A stretch of 64,000 nt of DNA, taken from assembly GCA_902521465.1 (NCBI GenBank), contig CABYRL010000001.1, forward strand, positions 124,001 through 188,000, read 5' to 3'. Below are positions 54,713 through 62,456 of this stretch, piece after piece. Below the pieces are notes generated by a model, which was given only the letters and a program-made list of their open reading frames with translations, searched no databases and had not been told where the DNA came from. A program made the translations under genes and the position numbers. This stretch comes from an uncultured Alphaproteobacteria bacterium (GTDB taxonomy: Bacteria > Pseudomonadota > Alphaproteobacteria > HIMB59). Position 1 is the first letter of the stretch. Every line of letters starts with the position of its first letter.

Positions 54713-54973
54713 TTATTTAGAAGCAGGAGCTTCAATGGTTTTTGTAGTTTCTTCTGTATTTACAGGCGCTTGACCCTCGGCTTCTTTATCTTTTTTTGAT
54801 TTTTTAATTATTATTTGTTTACCTCTGTACATACCAGTACTGAGATCAATGTGATGAGGTCTTCTCAATTCACCTGATTTTTTGTCTTCTGCGAATAGTT
54901 GAGTGCCCGCTCTATGGTGAGAGCGCCTCATATTCCTTTTTGAAGGTGAGGTTTTTCTTTTTGGAACTGCCAT
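54713..54973 (-). CDS. rpmF: Ribosomal protein L32 with a C-terminal extension
   Basis: Small 50S protein. The start is the ATG at 54973, giving [20 protein letters not shown], the exact family start; a longer frame to 55036 encodes unrelated residues. [19 protein letters not shown] completes the L32 core by about residue 60. About 26 more residues follow, rich in Lys, Glu, Thr and Pro (ending TIEAPASK). This is the third ribosomal protein in the window with a low-complexity tail. It is divergent from the TIGR02300-type gene. Confidence 0.94.
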   Translation of the reverse strand: MAVPKRKTSPSKRNMRRSHHRAGTQLFAEDKKSGELRRPHHIDLSTGMYRGKQIIIKKSKKDKEAEGQAPVNTEETTKTIEAPASK

Positions 54974-55037
54974 AATAGAGCGATAACATATTAAAAATTT
55001 GTATAAATTACAATAATAATGTATAAATCTGCCCACA

Positions 55038-55361
55038 ATGCAACAAGAGCAAATCGATTTAGGTCACAAAAGAACATGCCCTCACTGCGGTGCAAAGTAT
55101 TACGACTTTTACCAAGAAGAGCTGGATTGCCCACAATGTGGTAAGTCAATAGAAGCAATAAATATTACAAAGCCAAAAAGAGGAAGAAAAGCAGGAATAA
55201 GTGTTGCATCACCGACTAAAACTGTAAAAGAAAATGATGAATTGAAAGAATTAATTGAAGAAACAGATGATAATGACTCTCAAACTGATGATACCGATAA
55301 CCTAGCAGAAGATATTAGTATTGATATTCCAAGTGATAAAAACCACGAAGAAACTAATTAA
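55038..55361 (+). CDS. TIGR02300-type acidic zinc-ribbon protein
   Basis: A 107-residue protein. [31 protein letters not shown] (residues 8-38, two CxxC pairs) is a zinc ribbon with the FYD motif that names the alphaproteobacterial FYDLN-acid family; here it reads YYDFY. The rest is acidic and aspartate-rich ([19 protein letters not shown]). Function is unknown; family members are commonly next to rpmF or aroA. It is convergent with carD, one base apart. Confidence 0.85.
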   Translation: MQQEQIDLGHKRTCPHCGAKYYDFYQEELDCPQCGKSIEAINITKPKRGRKAGISVASPTKTVKENDELKELIEETDDNDSQTDDTDNLAEDISIDIPSDKNHEETN

Positions 55362-55362
55362 T

Positions 55363-56067
55363 TTATCTTTTATTTAAAATTTCTAATATTTTTGTTGAGG
55401 CTTCCTCAAATTTTAAACTTGTAGATATTGCAAATTCTCTAGTATATCTCTCAAAAGCTACCTGAAACATCTGGCGCTCACTATAAGACTGCTCAGTTTG
55501 ATCATCTTTTCGAAATAGGTCTCGAACGACCTCCGAAAGAAGTTTTATGTCACCAGAATTTATCTTTTGGTCATACTCTTGAGCTCGTCTACTCCACATT
55601 GCCTTTTTAATTTTAGGCTTTTGCTTTAAAACAGAAAGTGTTCTGGTCATAGATGGTTTACTTGTAATATTTCTTAAACCAATCAATTTTGCTTTAGCAA
55701 AGGGAACTCTGATTGTTAACTTGTCTTGAAAAAACTGTATTACATAAAGTTGTTCTTCCACTAAATCATATTGGAACTTTTCTACAGTGAGAATTCTTCC
55801 TACGCCATGGGTTGGGTATACAATGTTCTCTCCTGCTTTAAACTCTTGAGGGACTATTACTTTTTTGATCTTAGGAGCTTTTGGGGTAATAATTTTTTTT
55901 ATTACTTTCTTTACTACCTTTTTTGCTATTTTTTTCTTAGCTATTTTTTTTAAAGGTTGTTTTTTTTTGGTAGGAAGCTTTTTTTTAACTTCAACTTTTT
56001 TTCTTGTCTTAAATTTTGTAGTTTTTTTTATTATTTTTTTTGTAATAGCTTTTTTTTTAACTGGCAT
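55363..56067 (-). CDS. carD: CarD-family RNA polymerase-binding regulator with a lysine-rich N-terminal tail
   Basis: CarD/CdnL proteins bind the RNA polymerase beta subunit and stabilise open complexes, often at rRNA promoters. Residues about 75-234 form a normal CarD: FKAGENIVYPTHGVGRI (Tudor-like RNAP interaction domain) and a helical C-terminal domain with MWSRRAQEYDQKINSGD. Residues 1-73 are an extra tail made largely of Lys with Thr, Ile, Val and Pro, like a histone H1 tail. Its ATG shares a base with the fdxA stop. The tail could bind DNA without sequence specificity. Confidence 0.92.
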   Translation of the reverse strand: MPVKKKAITKKIIKKTTKFKTRKKVEVKKKLPTKKKQPLKKIAKKKIAKKVVKKVIKKIITPKAPKIKKVIVPQEFKAGENIVYPTHGVGRILTVEKFQYDLVEEQLYVIQFFQDKLTIRVPFAKAKLIGLRNITSKPSMTRTLSVLKQKPKIKKAMWSRRAQEYDQKINSGDIKLLSEVVRDLFRKDDQTEQSYSERQMFQVAFERYTREFAISTSLKFEEASTKILEILNKR

Positions 56068-56399
56068 TAATCAGCTCCTTTTTCACTGAAATGATTTTCA
56101 AATTTATTTTCTACCCCTTCCCACTTTTTTGCATCAGCAGGAGCATCTTTTTTTGTTTTTATATTAGGCCAAACTTGAGAATATTTTTCATTTACATCTA
56201 ACCATTTTGTACCATCATCCAAGTCATCTGGGATAATCGCTTCAACAGGACATTCCGGTTCACATACTCCACAGTCAATACATTCATCTGGGTTAATAAC
56301 AAGCATATTTTCACCTTCGTAAAAGCAATCCACGGGACATACTTCAACGCAATCCATATATTTACACTTAATGCACTTGTCATTAACTAAGTAGGTCAT
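56067..56399 (-). CDS. fdxA: 7Fe ferredoxin, FdxA type
   Basis: A 110-residue electron carrier. The N-terminal [18 protein letters not shown] holds the [3Fe-4S] cluster site and one cysteine of the second cluster. [16 protein letters not shown] holds the [4Fe-4S] site. The C-terminal helix extension with [16 protein letters not shown] is typical of the alphaproteobacterial FdxA next to carD. It overlaps the TerB-like gene by 4 bp. Confidence 0.95.
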   Translation of the reverse strand: MTYLVNDKCIKCKYMDCVEVCPVDCFYEGENMLVINPDECIDCGVCEPECPVEAIIPDDLDDGTKWLDVNEKYSQVWPNIKTKKDAPADAKKWEGVENKFENHFSEKGAD

Positions 56400-56833
56400 A
56401 GGCTGTCTTTTACTCTATTTCTAATCAATATAAAATCTTTATCTTCTAAACCAAGTAACGTTGATATTTTTCTCGCAGTAGAAACCTCAAGCTGATCTTC
56501 TTTGCCATCAACCATTAATACTTGCCAACAAATTAAAATTACGTCCATTCTCTGTTCATAACTAAGCGATGTTTTAAGTCTGTATGAAATCTGAGATAAG
56601 TCGGTGTTGAAATGTTGCTTATTGGCTAATTTAGTAAATTGCTCTTTATTGCTCTGAATTGGTATTTTAAAGTAAAACTCTACTAACTCAGAGGAAAAAT
56701 TAATTTCTTGTTCCGAAATTTCATGGTCTGCAATAATAATTTCGTAAATCAGATTATATAAATCTGACTCAAAAGAGTGATCATCACTTTTATCCTTCTT
56801 TTCATTAAAGGGTTGGAAGAATTTATTTAACAT
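56396..56833 (-). CDS. TerB/DjlA-like helical domain protein
   Basis: A 145-residue all-helical protein. [28 protein letters not shown] and [19 protein letters not shown] match the repeated acidic-helix pattern of the TerB family, where I-A-x-x-D-G-x-I/E-x-x-E is typical and may bind metal. Despite the name there is no ter operon here. In other alphaproteobacteria an S4 RNA-binding gene often fills the slot between the helicase and fdxA; here this gene does. It overlaps the helicase by 11 bp. Confidence 0.7.
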   Translation of the reverse strand: MLNKFFQPFNEKKDKSDDHSFESDLYNLIYEIIIADHEISEQEINFSSELVEFYFKIPIQSNKEQFTKLANKQHFNTDLSQISYRLKTSLSYEQRMDVILICWQVLMVDGKEDQLEVSTARKISTLLGLEDKDFILIRNRVKDSL

Positions 56834-59375
56834 TTATATTTTTTAATTGGTCAAAAGGATTATTAAATAATTTTTTTGATGATGGCTTTTTTACTTTTTT
56901 TGATGCTTTTTTCAATACATTTTTGTTTTTATTTTGTTTTAACTCTAATGCCTTATTAGAGTTAATCTTTTTAGAAATAATTAAATCATTTTCTGCTATC
57001 TCTTGGATATTAAAAGATCTACTTTTTATAATATTAATTAATTTATCTTTTTTAATTCCCAAAAGATTAGATAAATCCATAGGTAGTGAGAAAGGGCCTC
57101 TATTTTCTCTTTTAAATAACTGTTTTTCAAATTCATTGAAAATATCAAGCCTGATTAGTAAATCATTTTTAGAAATAAATCCTAAGAAAGTTAATAGTTC
57201 TTCATTTAACTTATTTTGAATAATAAGTGTTGCATTACCATCTTTTGGTATGTATTCGTCAATATTTAAACATTCATTATTATACAAATTCCATAAATAA
57301 AACTTTAACTTCATGTATTCAGGTCTGATTAATTCAGAATTAAATATAACATTCTTTCCTAATCTGAAATTTAGGGAATGAATTTCTTTTCTTCGTGGTT
57401 CATCAATTAACTTAAATTCATCCAATATATTTATTTGGTAAAGATTATATTGGCTTTCAATGATCTTAAAAATAAAACTTCTTTCCTCAGGTTTTGAGTT
57501 AAATTTTTTTAATTTGTCAGATAAATCCAATTTCGAAAGGTAAGTTTCCTCGAACCATTTTTGAATTTTCTCCTTAATTTTTTTAATATGATCAGGTGAT
57601 ACAAGTAAGTCGTCTATGATTGGTTCTAAAATAGGATGTGTGATATCATTCCCTTTTTTGAATATTGCTACATTTGCGTCCCCCCATTTAAGATATAAAT
57701 TTTGAAAATTTCCATTTTCATCAACTTTTGAGTCTATTAACAAGCTTTCGCTTGGTGCTGCTATAAAATTATCAACGTTAAAAGACATATACGGGAAAAT
57801 TTGTTCTTTAATTATTTTATGGTAGTTGTTATTTAAAATATCTTTATATTTTTCATCAAAAAAAATTTTAAAACCTTTTATAACTCCTATTTTTTCTTCT
57901 TTTATCTTAACATATCTATTATCAGTTAAAGATATATTTTTTTCGCTGATATTTAAATTTTGTATCAACTCGCTTTTATTTTTATCAACAAATTTTTGCA
58001 TTAAGCTTAAATGTATCTCCTCAGATAGTTTGTTTTCAATATTTTTAACAGTTTCAACCCAAATAGAGTTACTAATCCAATGTTTCTGGTTGGTAATGTA
58101 TAGCCATGTTCTAGTTTCATTTAAGTTATATATAAGATCATCAATGCTGCCGTTATAACTTTGTAAGTAAGAAATTTCTTTGTCTAAAAATTTATCAGTA
58201 AATACCCATTGATTTTTTATGAGCTCATTAAATATTTTAGTTAACAGTTCAACATGTTTTTCATCTGAAATATTTTGATAGTCTGGTATTCGACAAACGT
58301 CCCATAACTGTTTCAAAGTTTCTGGATTATCAAATTTATAATTTTTTTTATTATCATTTAAAAATCTTGATAAAAATTTTTGATCCTCAGCATCTTTTTT
58401 AAGAATTAGTCGATTATTATCAGATTTCTTTTTTAAAGAGTTTACTAATTCATATTCTGACTTAAATGACAGAAGATGGTTTCTCCAAAATATTTTTTTA
58501 ACTGTTTCAAATTTATGGGCCTGTATATTTTCAATAGACTCTGGATTTGTAAACTTCGCCCCGAGTGTAGTCCCAAAATATCCTGATTTTGTATGACGAC
58601 CTGCCCTTCCAGCTATTTGCCCTATTTCCATATCATTCAAAGGTCGGAGGTATTTTCCATCAAATTTTTCTAAACCAGAGAAGTAGACTTGTTTAATATC
58701 TAAATTCAATCCCATACCAATAGCATCAGTGGCGACAATGTAATCGACTTCACCATTCTCATATAATTTTACTTGAGAGTTTCTTGTTTTGGGACTGAGT
58801 GCACCAGCAACCAGAGCCACACCTCCTTTTAAGCTTCTTATTTGTTCAGCTATTTCATAAAGTCCAATTAAATTAAATGCAATAATTGCAGATCTTGGTT
58901 TTACATTTTGAATCTTTTTATGACCTATAAAATTTAATTCTGAAAACCTATTTTTAAAAATTATTTTTGCTTCAGGAATTAATTCTCTAATAATCTCTTC
59001 CATAGTAAGAGAGCCAAGGAAAATAGTTTTTTGTTCTCCACGAGAATGTAAAAGTCTTTGAGTAAAGATATGTCCTCTTTCATAGTCAGAGGCTAATTGA
59101 ATTTCATCTACACAAACGAATTCAAAAAAATCATCTGGCATTGATTCGACTGTACAAAAAAAATATTTAGCATTTGAAGGGATTATTTTTTCTTCTCCAG
59201 TTATTAATGCAATTTGATTTATTGGATAAAGTTTGCATGCTTTATCATAATTTTCTCTTGCTAAAAGCCTTAAAGGGAAACCAAAAACACCGTTTTTAAA
59301 GGAAAACATTTGTTCAAAAGCATAAAATGTTTTTCCGGTGTTAGTTGGGCCTAAAATTATTTCAATTTGATTCAT
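56823..59375 (-). CDS. SUV3-like DExH RNA helicase
   Basis: An 850-residue helicase of the group that includes mitochondrial SUV3, the degradosome helicase. Motifs: Walker A GPTNTGKT (9-16), PLRLLARE (Ia), DEIQ (90-93, motif II), GSLTMEE, ATDAIGMGLNLDIKQVYFSG (motifs IV-V) and QIAGRAGRHTKSGYFG (VI). A long C-terminal part (about 300-850) carries the SUV3 C-terminal region and ends in a lysine-rich tail (LKKASKKVKKPSSKKLFNNP). It leads the helicase-TerB-fdxA-carD group. The presumed role is RNA unwinding and turnover. Confidence 0.88.
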   Translation of the reverse strand: MNQIEIILGPTNTGKTFYAFEQMFSFKNGVFGFPLRLLARENYDKACKLYPINQIALITGEEKIIPSNAKYFFCTVESMPDDFFEFVCVDEIQLASDYERGHIFTQRLLHSRGEQKTIFLGSLTMEEIIRELIPEAKIIFKNRFSELNFIGHKKIQNVKPRSAIIAFNLIGLYEIAEQIRSLKGGVALVAGALSPKTRNSQVKLYENGEVDYIVATDAIGMGLNLDIKQVYFSGLEKFDGKYLRPLNDMEIGQIAGRAGRHTKSGYFGTTLGAKFTNPESIENIQAHKFETVKKIFWRNHLLSFKSEYELVNSLKKKSDNNRLILKKDAEDQKFLSRFLNDNKKNYKFDNPETLKQLWDVCRIPDYQNISDEKHVELLTKIFNELIKNQWVFTDKFLDKEISYLQSYNGSIDDLIYNLNETRTWLYITNQKHWISNSIWVETVKNIENKLSEEIHLSLMQKFVDKNKSELIQNLNISEKNISLTDNRYVKIKEEKIGVIKGFKIFFDEKYKDILNNNYHKIIKEQIFPYMSFNVDNFIAAPSESLLIDSKVDENGNFQNLYLKWGDANVAIFKKGNDITHPILEPIIDDLLVSPDHIKKIKEKIQKWFEETYLSKLDLSDKLKKFNSKPEERSFIFKIIESQYNLYQINILDEFKLIDEPRRKEIHSLNFRLGKNVIFNSELIRPEYMKLKFYLWNLYNNECLNIDEYIPKDGNATLIIQNKLNEELLTFLGFISKNDLLIRLDIFNEFEKQLFKRENRGPFSLPMDLSNLLGIKKDKLINIIKSRSFNIQEIAENDLIISKKINSNKALELKQNKNKNVLKKASKKVKKPSSKKLFNNPFDQLKNINVK

Positions 59376-59473
59376 TCAATGAAAAGAAGGTACCATAAAT
59401 AAAATGTTGACTTAATTAAATACTTTCTTAAATTTTTTTTAAGAAAATGAATATCATTAGATATTCGTTTTAT

Positions 59474-59487
59474 ACTTACTAGTAAGT
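59474..59487. promoter_or_regulatory. Perfect 14-bp palindrome before the H1-like gene
   Basis: ACTTACTAGTAAGT is a perfect palindrome overlapping TATACT (59471-59476), a plausible -10 box, and lies 22 bp before the ATG of the H1-like gene. Its position would let a dimeric regulator block transcription. No matching copy was noticed elsewhere by eye. Confidence 0.35.
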
Positions 59488-59508
59488 GTAAAAAGTAAGG
59501 AGGCTATA

Positions 59509-59880
59509 ATGGCTAAAAAGAGAAAAGCTGCAAAGAAAAAGGCAGCTCCTAAGAAAAGAAAAGCTGCAAAAAAGGTAGCACCTAAAAAGAAGAAGGCTGC
59601 AAAAAAGAAAGCAGCACCTAAAAGAAAAGCTGCAAAAAAGAAAGCAGCACCTAAGAAGAAAAAAGCCACTAAGAAAAAAGCTGTAAGAAGGAAAGCTGCA
59701 AAGAAAAAGGCAGCTCCTAAGAAAAGGAAAGCCGCAAAAAAGAAAGCAGCACCTAAAAAGAAAAAGGCAGCTCCTAAGAAAAGGAAAGCTGCAAAGAAAA
59801 AGGCAGCTCCTAAGAAAAGGAAAGCCGCAAAAAAGAAAGCAGCTCCTAAAAAGAGAAAAGCTTCTAGAAAAAGAAGATAA
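59509..59880 (+). CDS. Lysine/alanine-rich histone H1-like DNA-binding protein
   Basis: A 123-residue protein built almost only of Lys, Ala, Arg and Pro, in repeats of the type KKRKAAKKKAAP. There is no globular domain. It resembles the C-terminal tails of histone H1 and bacterial proteins such as AlgP or Hc1/Hc2, which bind and condense DNA or RNA. Strong expression is likely: AAGGAGG ribosome site 8 nt before the ATG, a possible promoter with TATACT, and an intrinsic terminator downstream. The DNA itself is repetitive, so copy number may vary between strains. Confidence 0.85.
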   Translation: MAKKRKAAKKKAAPKKRKAAKKVAPKKKKAAKKKAAPKRKAAKKKAAPKKKKATKKKAVRRKAAKKKAAPKKRKAAKKKAAPKKKKAAPKKRKAAKKKAAPKKRKAAKKKAAPKKRKASRKRR

Positions 59881-59911
59881 TTTTCTAAGTTTTAAATATT
59901 TAAAACATCAA

Positions 59912-59939
59912 AAGCGGGTTATAATCACCCGCTTTTTTT
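59912..59939 (+). terminator. Intrinsic terminator after the H1-like gene
   Basis: AAGCGGGT (59912-59919) pairs with ACCCGCTT (59927-59934) around a 7-nt loop and continues into seven T. The T-run ends one base before the ccmA ATG (59940), so the terminator occupies the place of a ccmA leader. Confidence 0.85.
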
Positions 59940-60542
59940 ATGATAGAAGTTAACAACTTATCTTTTGCTAGAGGAAATACTCTTATCTACAAAAATATTA
60001 ATTTTAAAATACGTCCTGGTGAATTATTGCTCATTCAGGGTGCAAATGGTGTCGGTAAAACAACCCTATTATCTAATATCGTTAATTTTATAGATCCACT
60101 AGAAGGCAGTATAACCTACAATAACTTAGTTATTGATAATGATATTGCCTCTCGATCTTTTTTATATATTGGCGAAACTAACTTTGCCCATGACTCTCTG
60201 ACTTTAAATCAAAATATTGAATATTGGCTTTCAATACACAATGTAAAATTTAATAACTCTATAAAAAATAAAAGTGTAAATTATTTTTTTCAAGAATTAA
60301 ATCTTAATAAAAAATTTTATCAGCTTTCATTTGGTCAAAAGAAAAAACTTCAATTGCTACTACTTATGCTAGTCAATAAACCCGTTTGGATACTTGATGA
60401 TCCACTAAGTGGGCTTGATGATAAGACAATAATAAATTTAAATACTTTGTTTGAAAAAAAGTTAGAAAATAAGGGAATAATTATATTAGCAAGTCATCAA
60501 AATATTAGTTTAAATAATTATAAAACGCTTCAATTAACATGA
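59940..60542 (+). CDS. ccmA: Haem exporter ATP-binding subunit CcmA
   Basis: ATPase of the CcmABCD complex that releases holo-CcmE during cytochrome c maturation. The 200-residue ABC domain has Walker A GANGVGKTT, the signature LSFGQKKKLQL (usual LSxGQ), and Walker B VWILDDPLSGLD, in which D replaces the catalytic E after the Walker B aspartate. It overlaps ccmB by 4 bp. No Shine-Dalgarno sequence is visible, because the upstream bases belong to the terminator T-run. Confidence 0.93.
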   Translation: MIEVNNLSFARGNTLIYKNINFKIRPGELLLIQGANGVGKTTLLSNIVNFIDPLEGSITYNNLVIDNDIASRSFLYIGETNFAHDSLTLNQNIEYWLSIHNVKFNNSIKNKSVNYFFQELNLNKKFYQLSFGQKKKLQLLLLMLVNKPVWILDDPLSGLDDKTIINLNTLFEKKLENKGIIILASHQNISLNNYKTLQLT

Positions 60543-61198
60543 TAAAAAATTTTTTTAAATTAATTTCAAGTGAATTTCAACTAATGCTCAAAGGAAGTAT
60601 CTTTAGTTTTGTTCTTTATTGTTTATTAATTATTTCATGTGCTATTTTTGCATTATCATTAAAACATCAGTCAATGGGAATTAATGCACCGTTATCTTTC
60701 TTATACATAATGATTTTTTTTATTTCATTATTTAAAGTTGAAAAAATTTATGATCAAGATTTTGATGAAGCAAAACTTCATCAGTATCTACTTTCACCTT
60801 TCTCTTTAGAGATAATTGTTTTTGTTAAAAATATGATGATCTATTTAAATTTAATTATTTTTTTCTTTATATTCTCGCCACTAATTTTGATTATTTTAAA
60901 TATCGATCTAACTTATTTGTTAAAGATAAATATACTTCTAGCGCTCTCTCTTTTAAGTATTATTTTTATAGCTTCAATAACTGCATCTATAACAATCTCA
61001 AAGAATAACAGACTCTCACTTACAAGTATTTTAACATTGCCTCTTTTTGTCCCTATTCTTATATTTTCTATGGCAATAACTGATTTAATTGATTTTAATA
61101 CAGGCAGAATGTATTTATTTTTTGTAGCTTATTTTTTATTAAATTTGGCCTTTTCACCTTTGCTAACAAGTTTTGCTTTAAAAAAATTATCAGTCTAA
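60539..61198 (+). CDS. ccmB: Haem exporter membrane subunit CcmB
   Basis: A 219-residue membrane protein with six hydrophobic helices. FKVEKIYDQDFDEAKLHQYL and LSPFSLEIIVFVKNM in the first third follow the CcmB pattern (usual L-E-R-L-F-x-x-D-x-x-D-G-x-L-x-x-L). LPLFVPILIFSMA is the later conserved helix. It pairs with CcmA and overlaps both neighbours (4 bp and 1 bp). Confidence 0.9.
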   Translation: MIKNFFKLISSEFQLMLKGSIFSFVLYCLLIISCAIFALSLKHQSMGINAPLSFLYIMIFFISLFKVEKIYDQDFDEAKLHQYLLSPFSLEIIVFVKNMMIYLNLIIFFFIFSPLILIILNIDLTYLLKINILLALSLLSIIFIASITASITISKNNRLSLTSILTLPLFVPILIFSMAITDLIDFNTGRMYLFFVAYFLLNLAFSPLLTSFALKKLSV

Positions 61199-61905
61199 TG
61201 TTTGCTATAACTCCAAATATACTTGCTAGTTTTATGAACTCTCTGTCTAGATATGTTATTTTATTATCGCTTATATTAATTAGTGTTTCTATTTTTTTGA
61301 TTATTTTTTTAGAAAATGATTATTATCAAGGTATCTCATTCAAAATAATGTTTATCCATGTACCCACTGCCTGGTTATCATTGGCAATTTTTCTAATCAT
61401 GGGAATTAGTAGTATAGTTGGCTTAATATTTAAATCCCCAACAGCATTCACAGTAGCAAGATCTTTATCTCCGATAGGGTTGATAATGAGTATTATTGTT
61501 TTAGTTACTGGATCTATATGGGGAAATTTGACTTGGGGTGCGTATTGGGTATGGGATGCGAGGTTAACTTCAATGTTAATTTTAGCTTTTATTTACTTAG
61601 GTCACATTCTTCTTTTGTATTCATTTGAGCACTTCCAAAAAGCAGATTTTGCAGCGTCAGTTCTAGCTATAATAGGACTAGTGAATCTTCCTATTGTTAA
61701 ATTTTCTGTTGATTGGTGGACAACTCTACATCAGGAAAGTAGTGTTTTAAGAATAGGTGGGCCTAGTATGACTTACGATTATCTTATTACATTATTAGTT
61801 AGTTTTTTTGGTATTTTTATGCTCACAATATTTTGGTTTTCAAACATTTTTTATATAATTGTTGAAAAAAGGAAGATAGAGAGGTCTAAACTTTTAAATG
61901 ACTAG
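61198..61905 (+). CDS. ccmC: Haem handling protein CcmC
   Basis: Inner-membrane protein that loads haem onto CcmE. The 235-residue protein has six helices, the tryptophan-rich haem motif WGNLTWGAYWVWDARLTSML and two periplasmic histidines, in FIHVPTAWLS and in TTLHQESS. It matches the family length (about 245). It overlaps ccmD by 8 bp. Confidence 0.95.
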   Translation: MFAITPNILASFMNSLSRYVILLSLILISVSIFLIIFLENDYYQGISFKIMFIHVPTAWLSLAIFLIMGISSIVGLIFKSPTAFTVARSLSPIGLIMSIIVLVTGSIWGNLTWGAYWVWDARLTSMLILAFIYLGHILLLYSFEHFQKADFAASVLAIIGLVNLPIVKFSVDWWTTLHQESSVLRIGGPSMTYDYLITLLVSFFGIFMLTIFWFSNIFYIIVEKRKIERSKLLND

Positions 61906-62029
61906 TTTAGAATTTGTTTTAATTTGCTATGGATTTTTTGGAGTCGTTTGTGCTGTGACAACGATTATAATTATGCTACTGAAGAAAAAAGTCTTTAATA
62001 TGGTTAGTGCGCATAATCAAATTAAATAA
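61898..62029 (+). CDS. ccmD: Haem exporter small subunit CcmD
   Basis: A 43-residue single-helix protein between ccmC and ccmE. It begins MTSLEFVLICYGFFGVV, with the short tyrosine-containing lead and helix typical of CcmD, followed by basic KKK after the helix. CcmD stabilises the CcmC-CcmE complex. The ATG overlaps the ccmC end by 8 bp and the 3' end overlaps ccmE by 23 bp. Identification is by position, size and topology. Confidence 0.8.
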   Translation: MTSLEFVLICYGFFGVVCAVTTIIIMLLKKKVFNMVSAHNQIK

Positions 62030-62456
62030 TCAAATAAAAAAGCGATTTATTTTTTTACTAATTATATTCGCCTGCTTTTCTGCTTCTATATTTTTAATTA
62101 GTTATTCTCTAAAAGATCAAATTGCATATTTTGTTGAACCAACTGATCTAAAAAGTATGGATGGGATAGAAAATAAGTATCTAAGGGTTGGGGGGCTTGT
62201 TAAAACAAATAGTTTAAAATTCTTAGATGGAAATTGGGTTTTTGAAGTGGTTGATCAAAATCAAAATTCTGTAAATGTTGTATTTTCTAAAGCACTTCCA
62301 AATCTAGTAGAAGAAAATAAAGGTATTATCGTTGAAGGAAAATTTATTGATAACATTTTTGTTGCAGAGATAGTTTTGGCCAAACACGATGAAAACTATA
62401 TGCCCCAAAGTGCTATAGACAAACTTAAAGAAGAAGGAAAATGGAGAGGGAATTAA
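62007..62456 (+). CDS. ccmE: Cytochrome c-type biogenesis haem chaperone CcmE
   Basis: Membrane-anchored periplasmic carrier that binds haem covalently before transfer to apocytochrome. The 149-residue protein has an N-terminal helix (about 14-33), an OB-fold with LRVGGLVKTNSL and VEGKFIDNIFVAEIVLAKH, and the haem-binding HDENY motif (histidine then tyrosine four residues later). The start is GTG at 62007, inside the ccmD frame. Confidence 0.94.
   Translation: MRIIKLNNQIKKRFIFLLIIFACFSASIFLISYSLKDQIAYFVEPTDLKSMDGIENKYLRVGGLVKTNSLKFLDGNWVFEVVDQNQNSVNVVFSKALPNLVEENKGIIVEGKFIDNIFVAEIVLAKHDENYMPQSAIDKLKEEGKWRGN

Noticed and set aside
56396-56833. Tellurite resistance from the TerB-like fold
   Set aside because: Only the helical domain pattern is shared; no other ter genes are present.
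59457-59669. Minus-strand Phe/Ala-rich frame over the H1-like gene
   Set aside because: It mirrors the Lys/Ala codons on the other strand; composition alone explains it.
59509-59880. Short tandem repeats that could be read as a CRISPR-like or satellite array
   Set aside because: The repeats are in one frame with a start, a ribosome site and a stop, and encode Lys/Ala motifs; there are no unique spacers and no cas genes.
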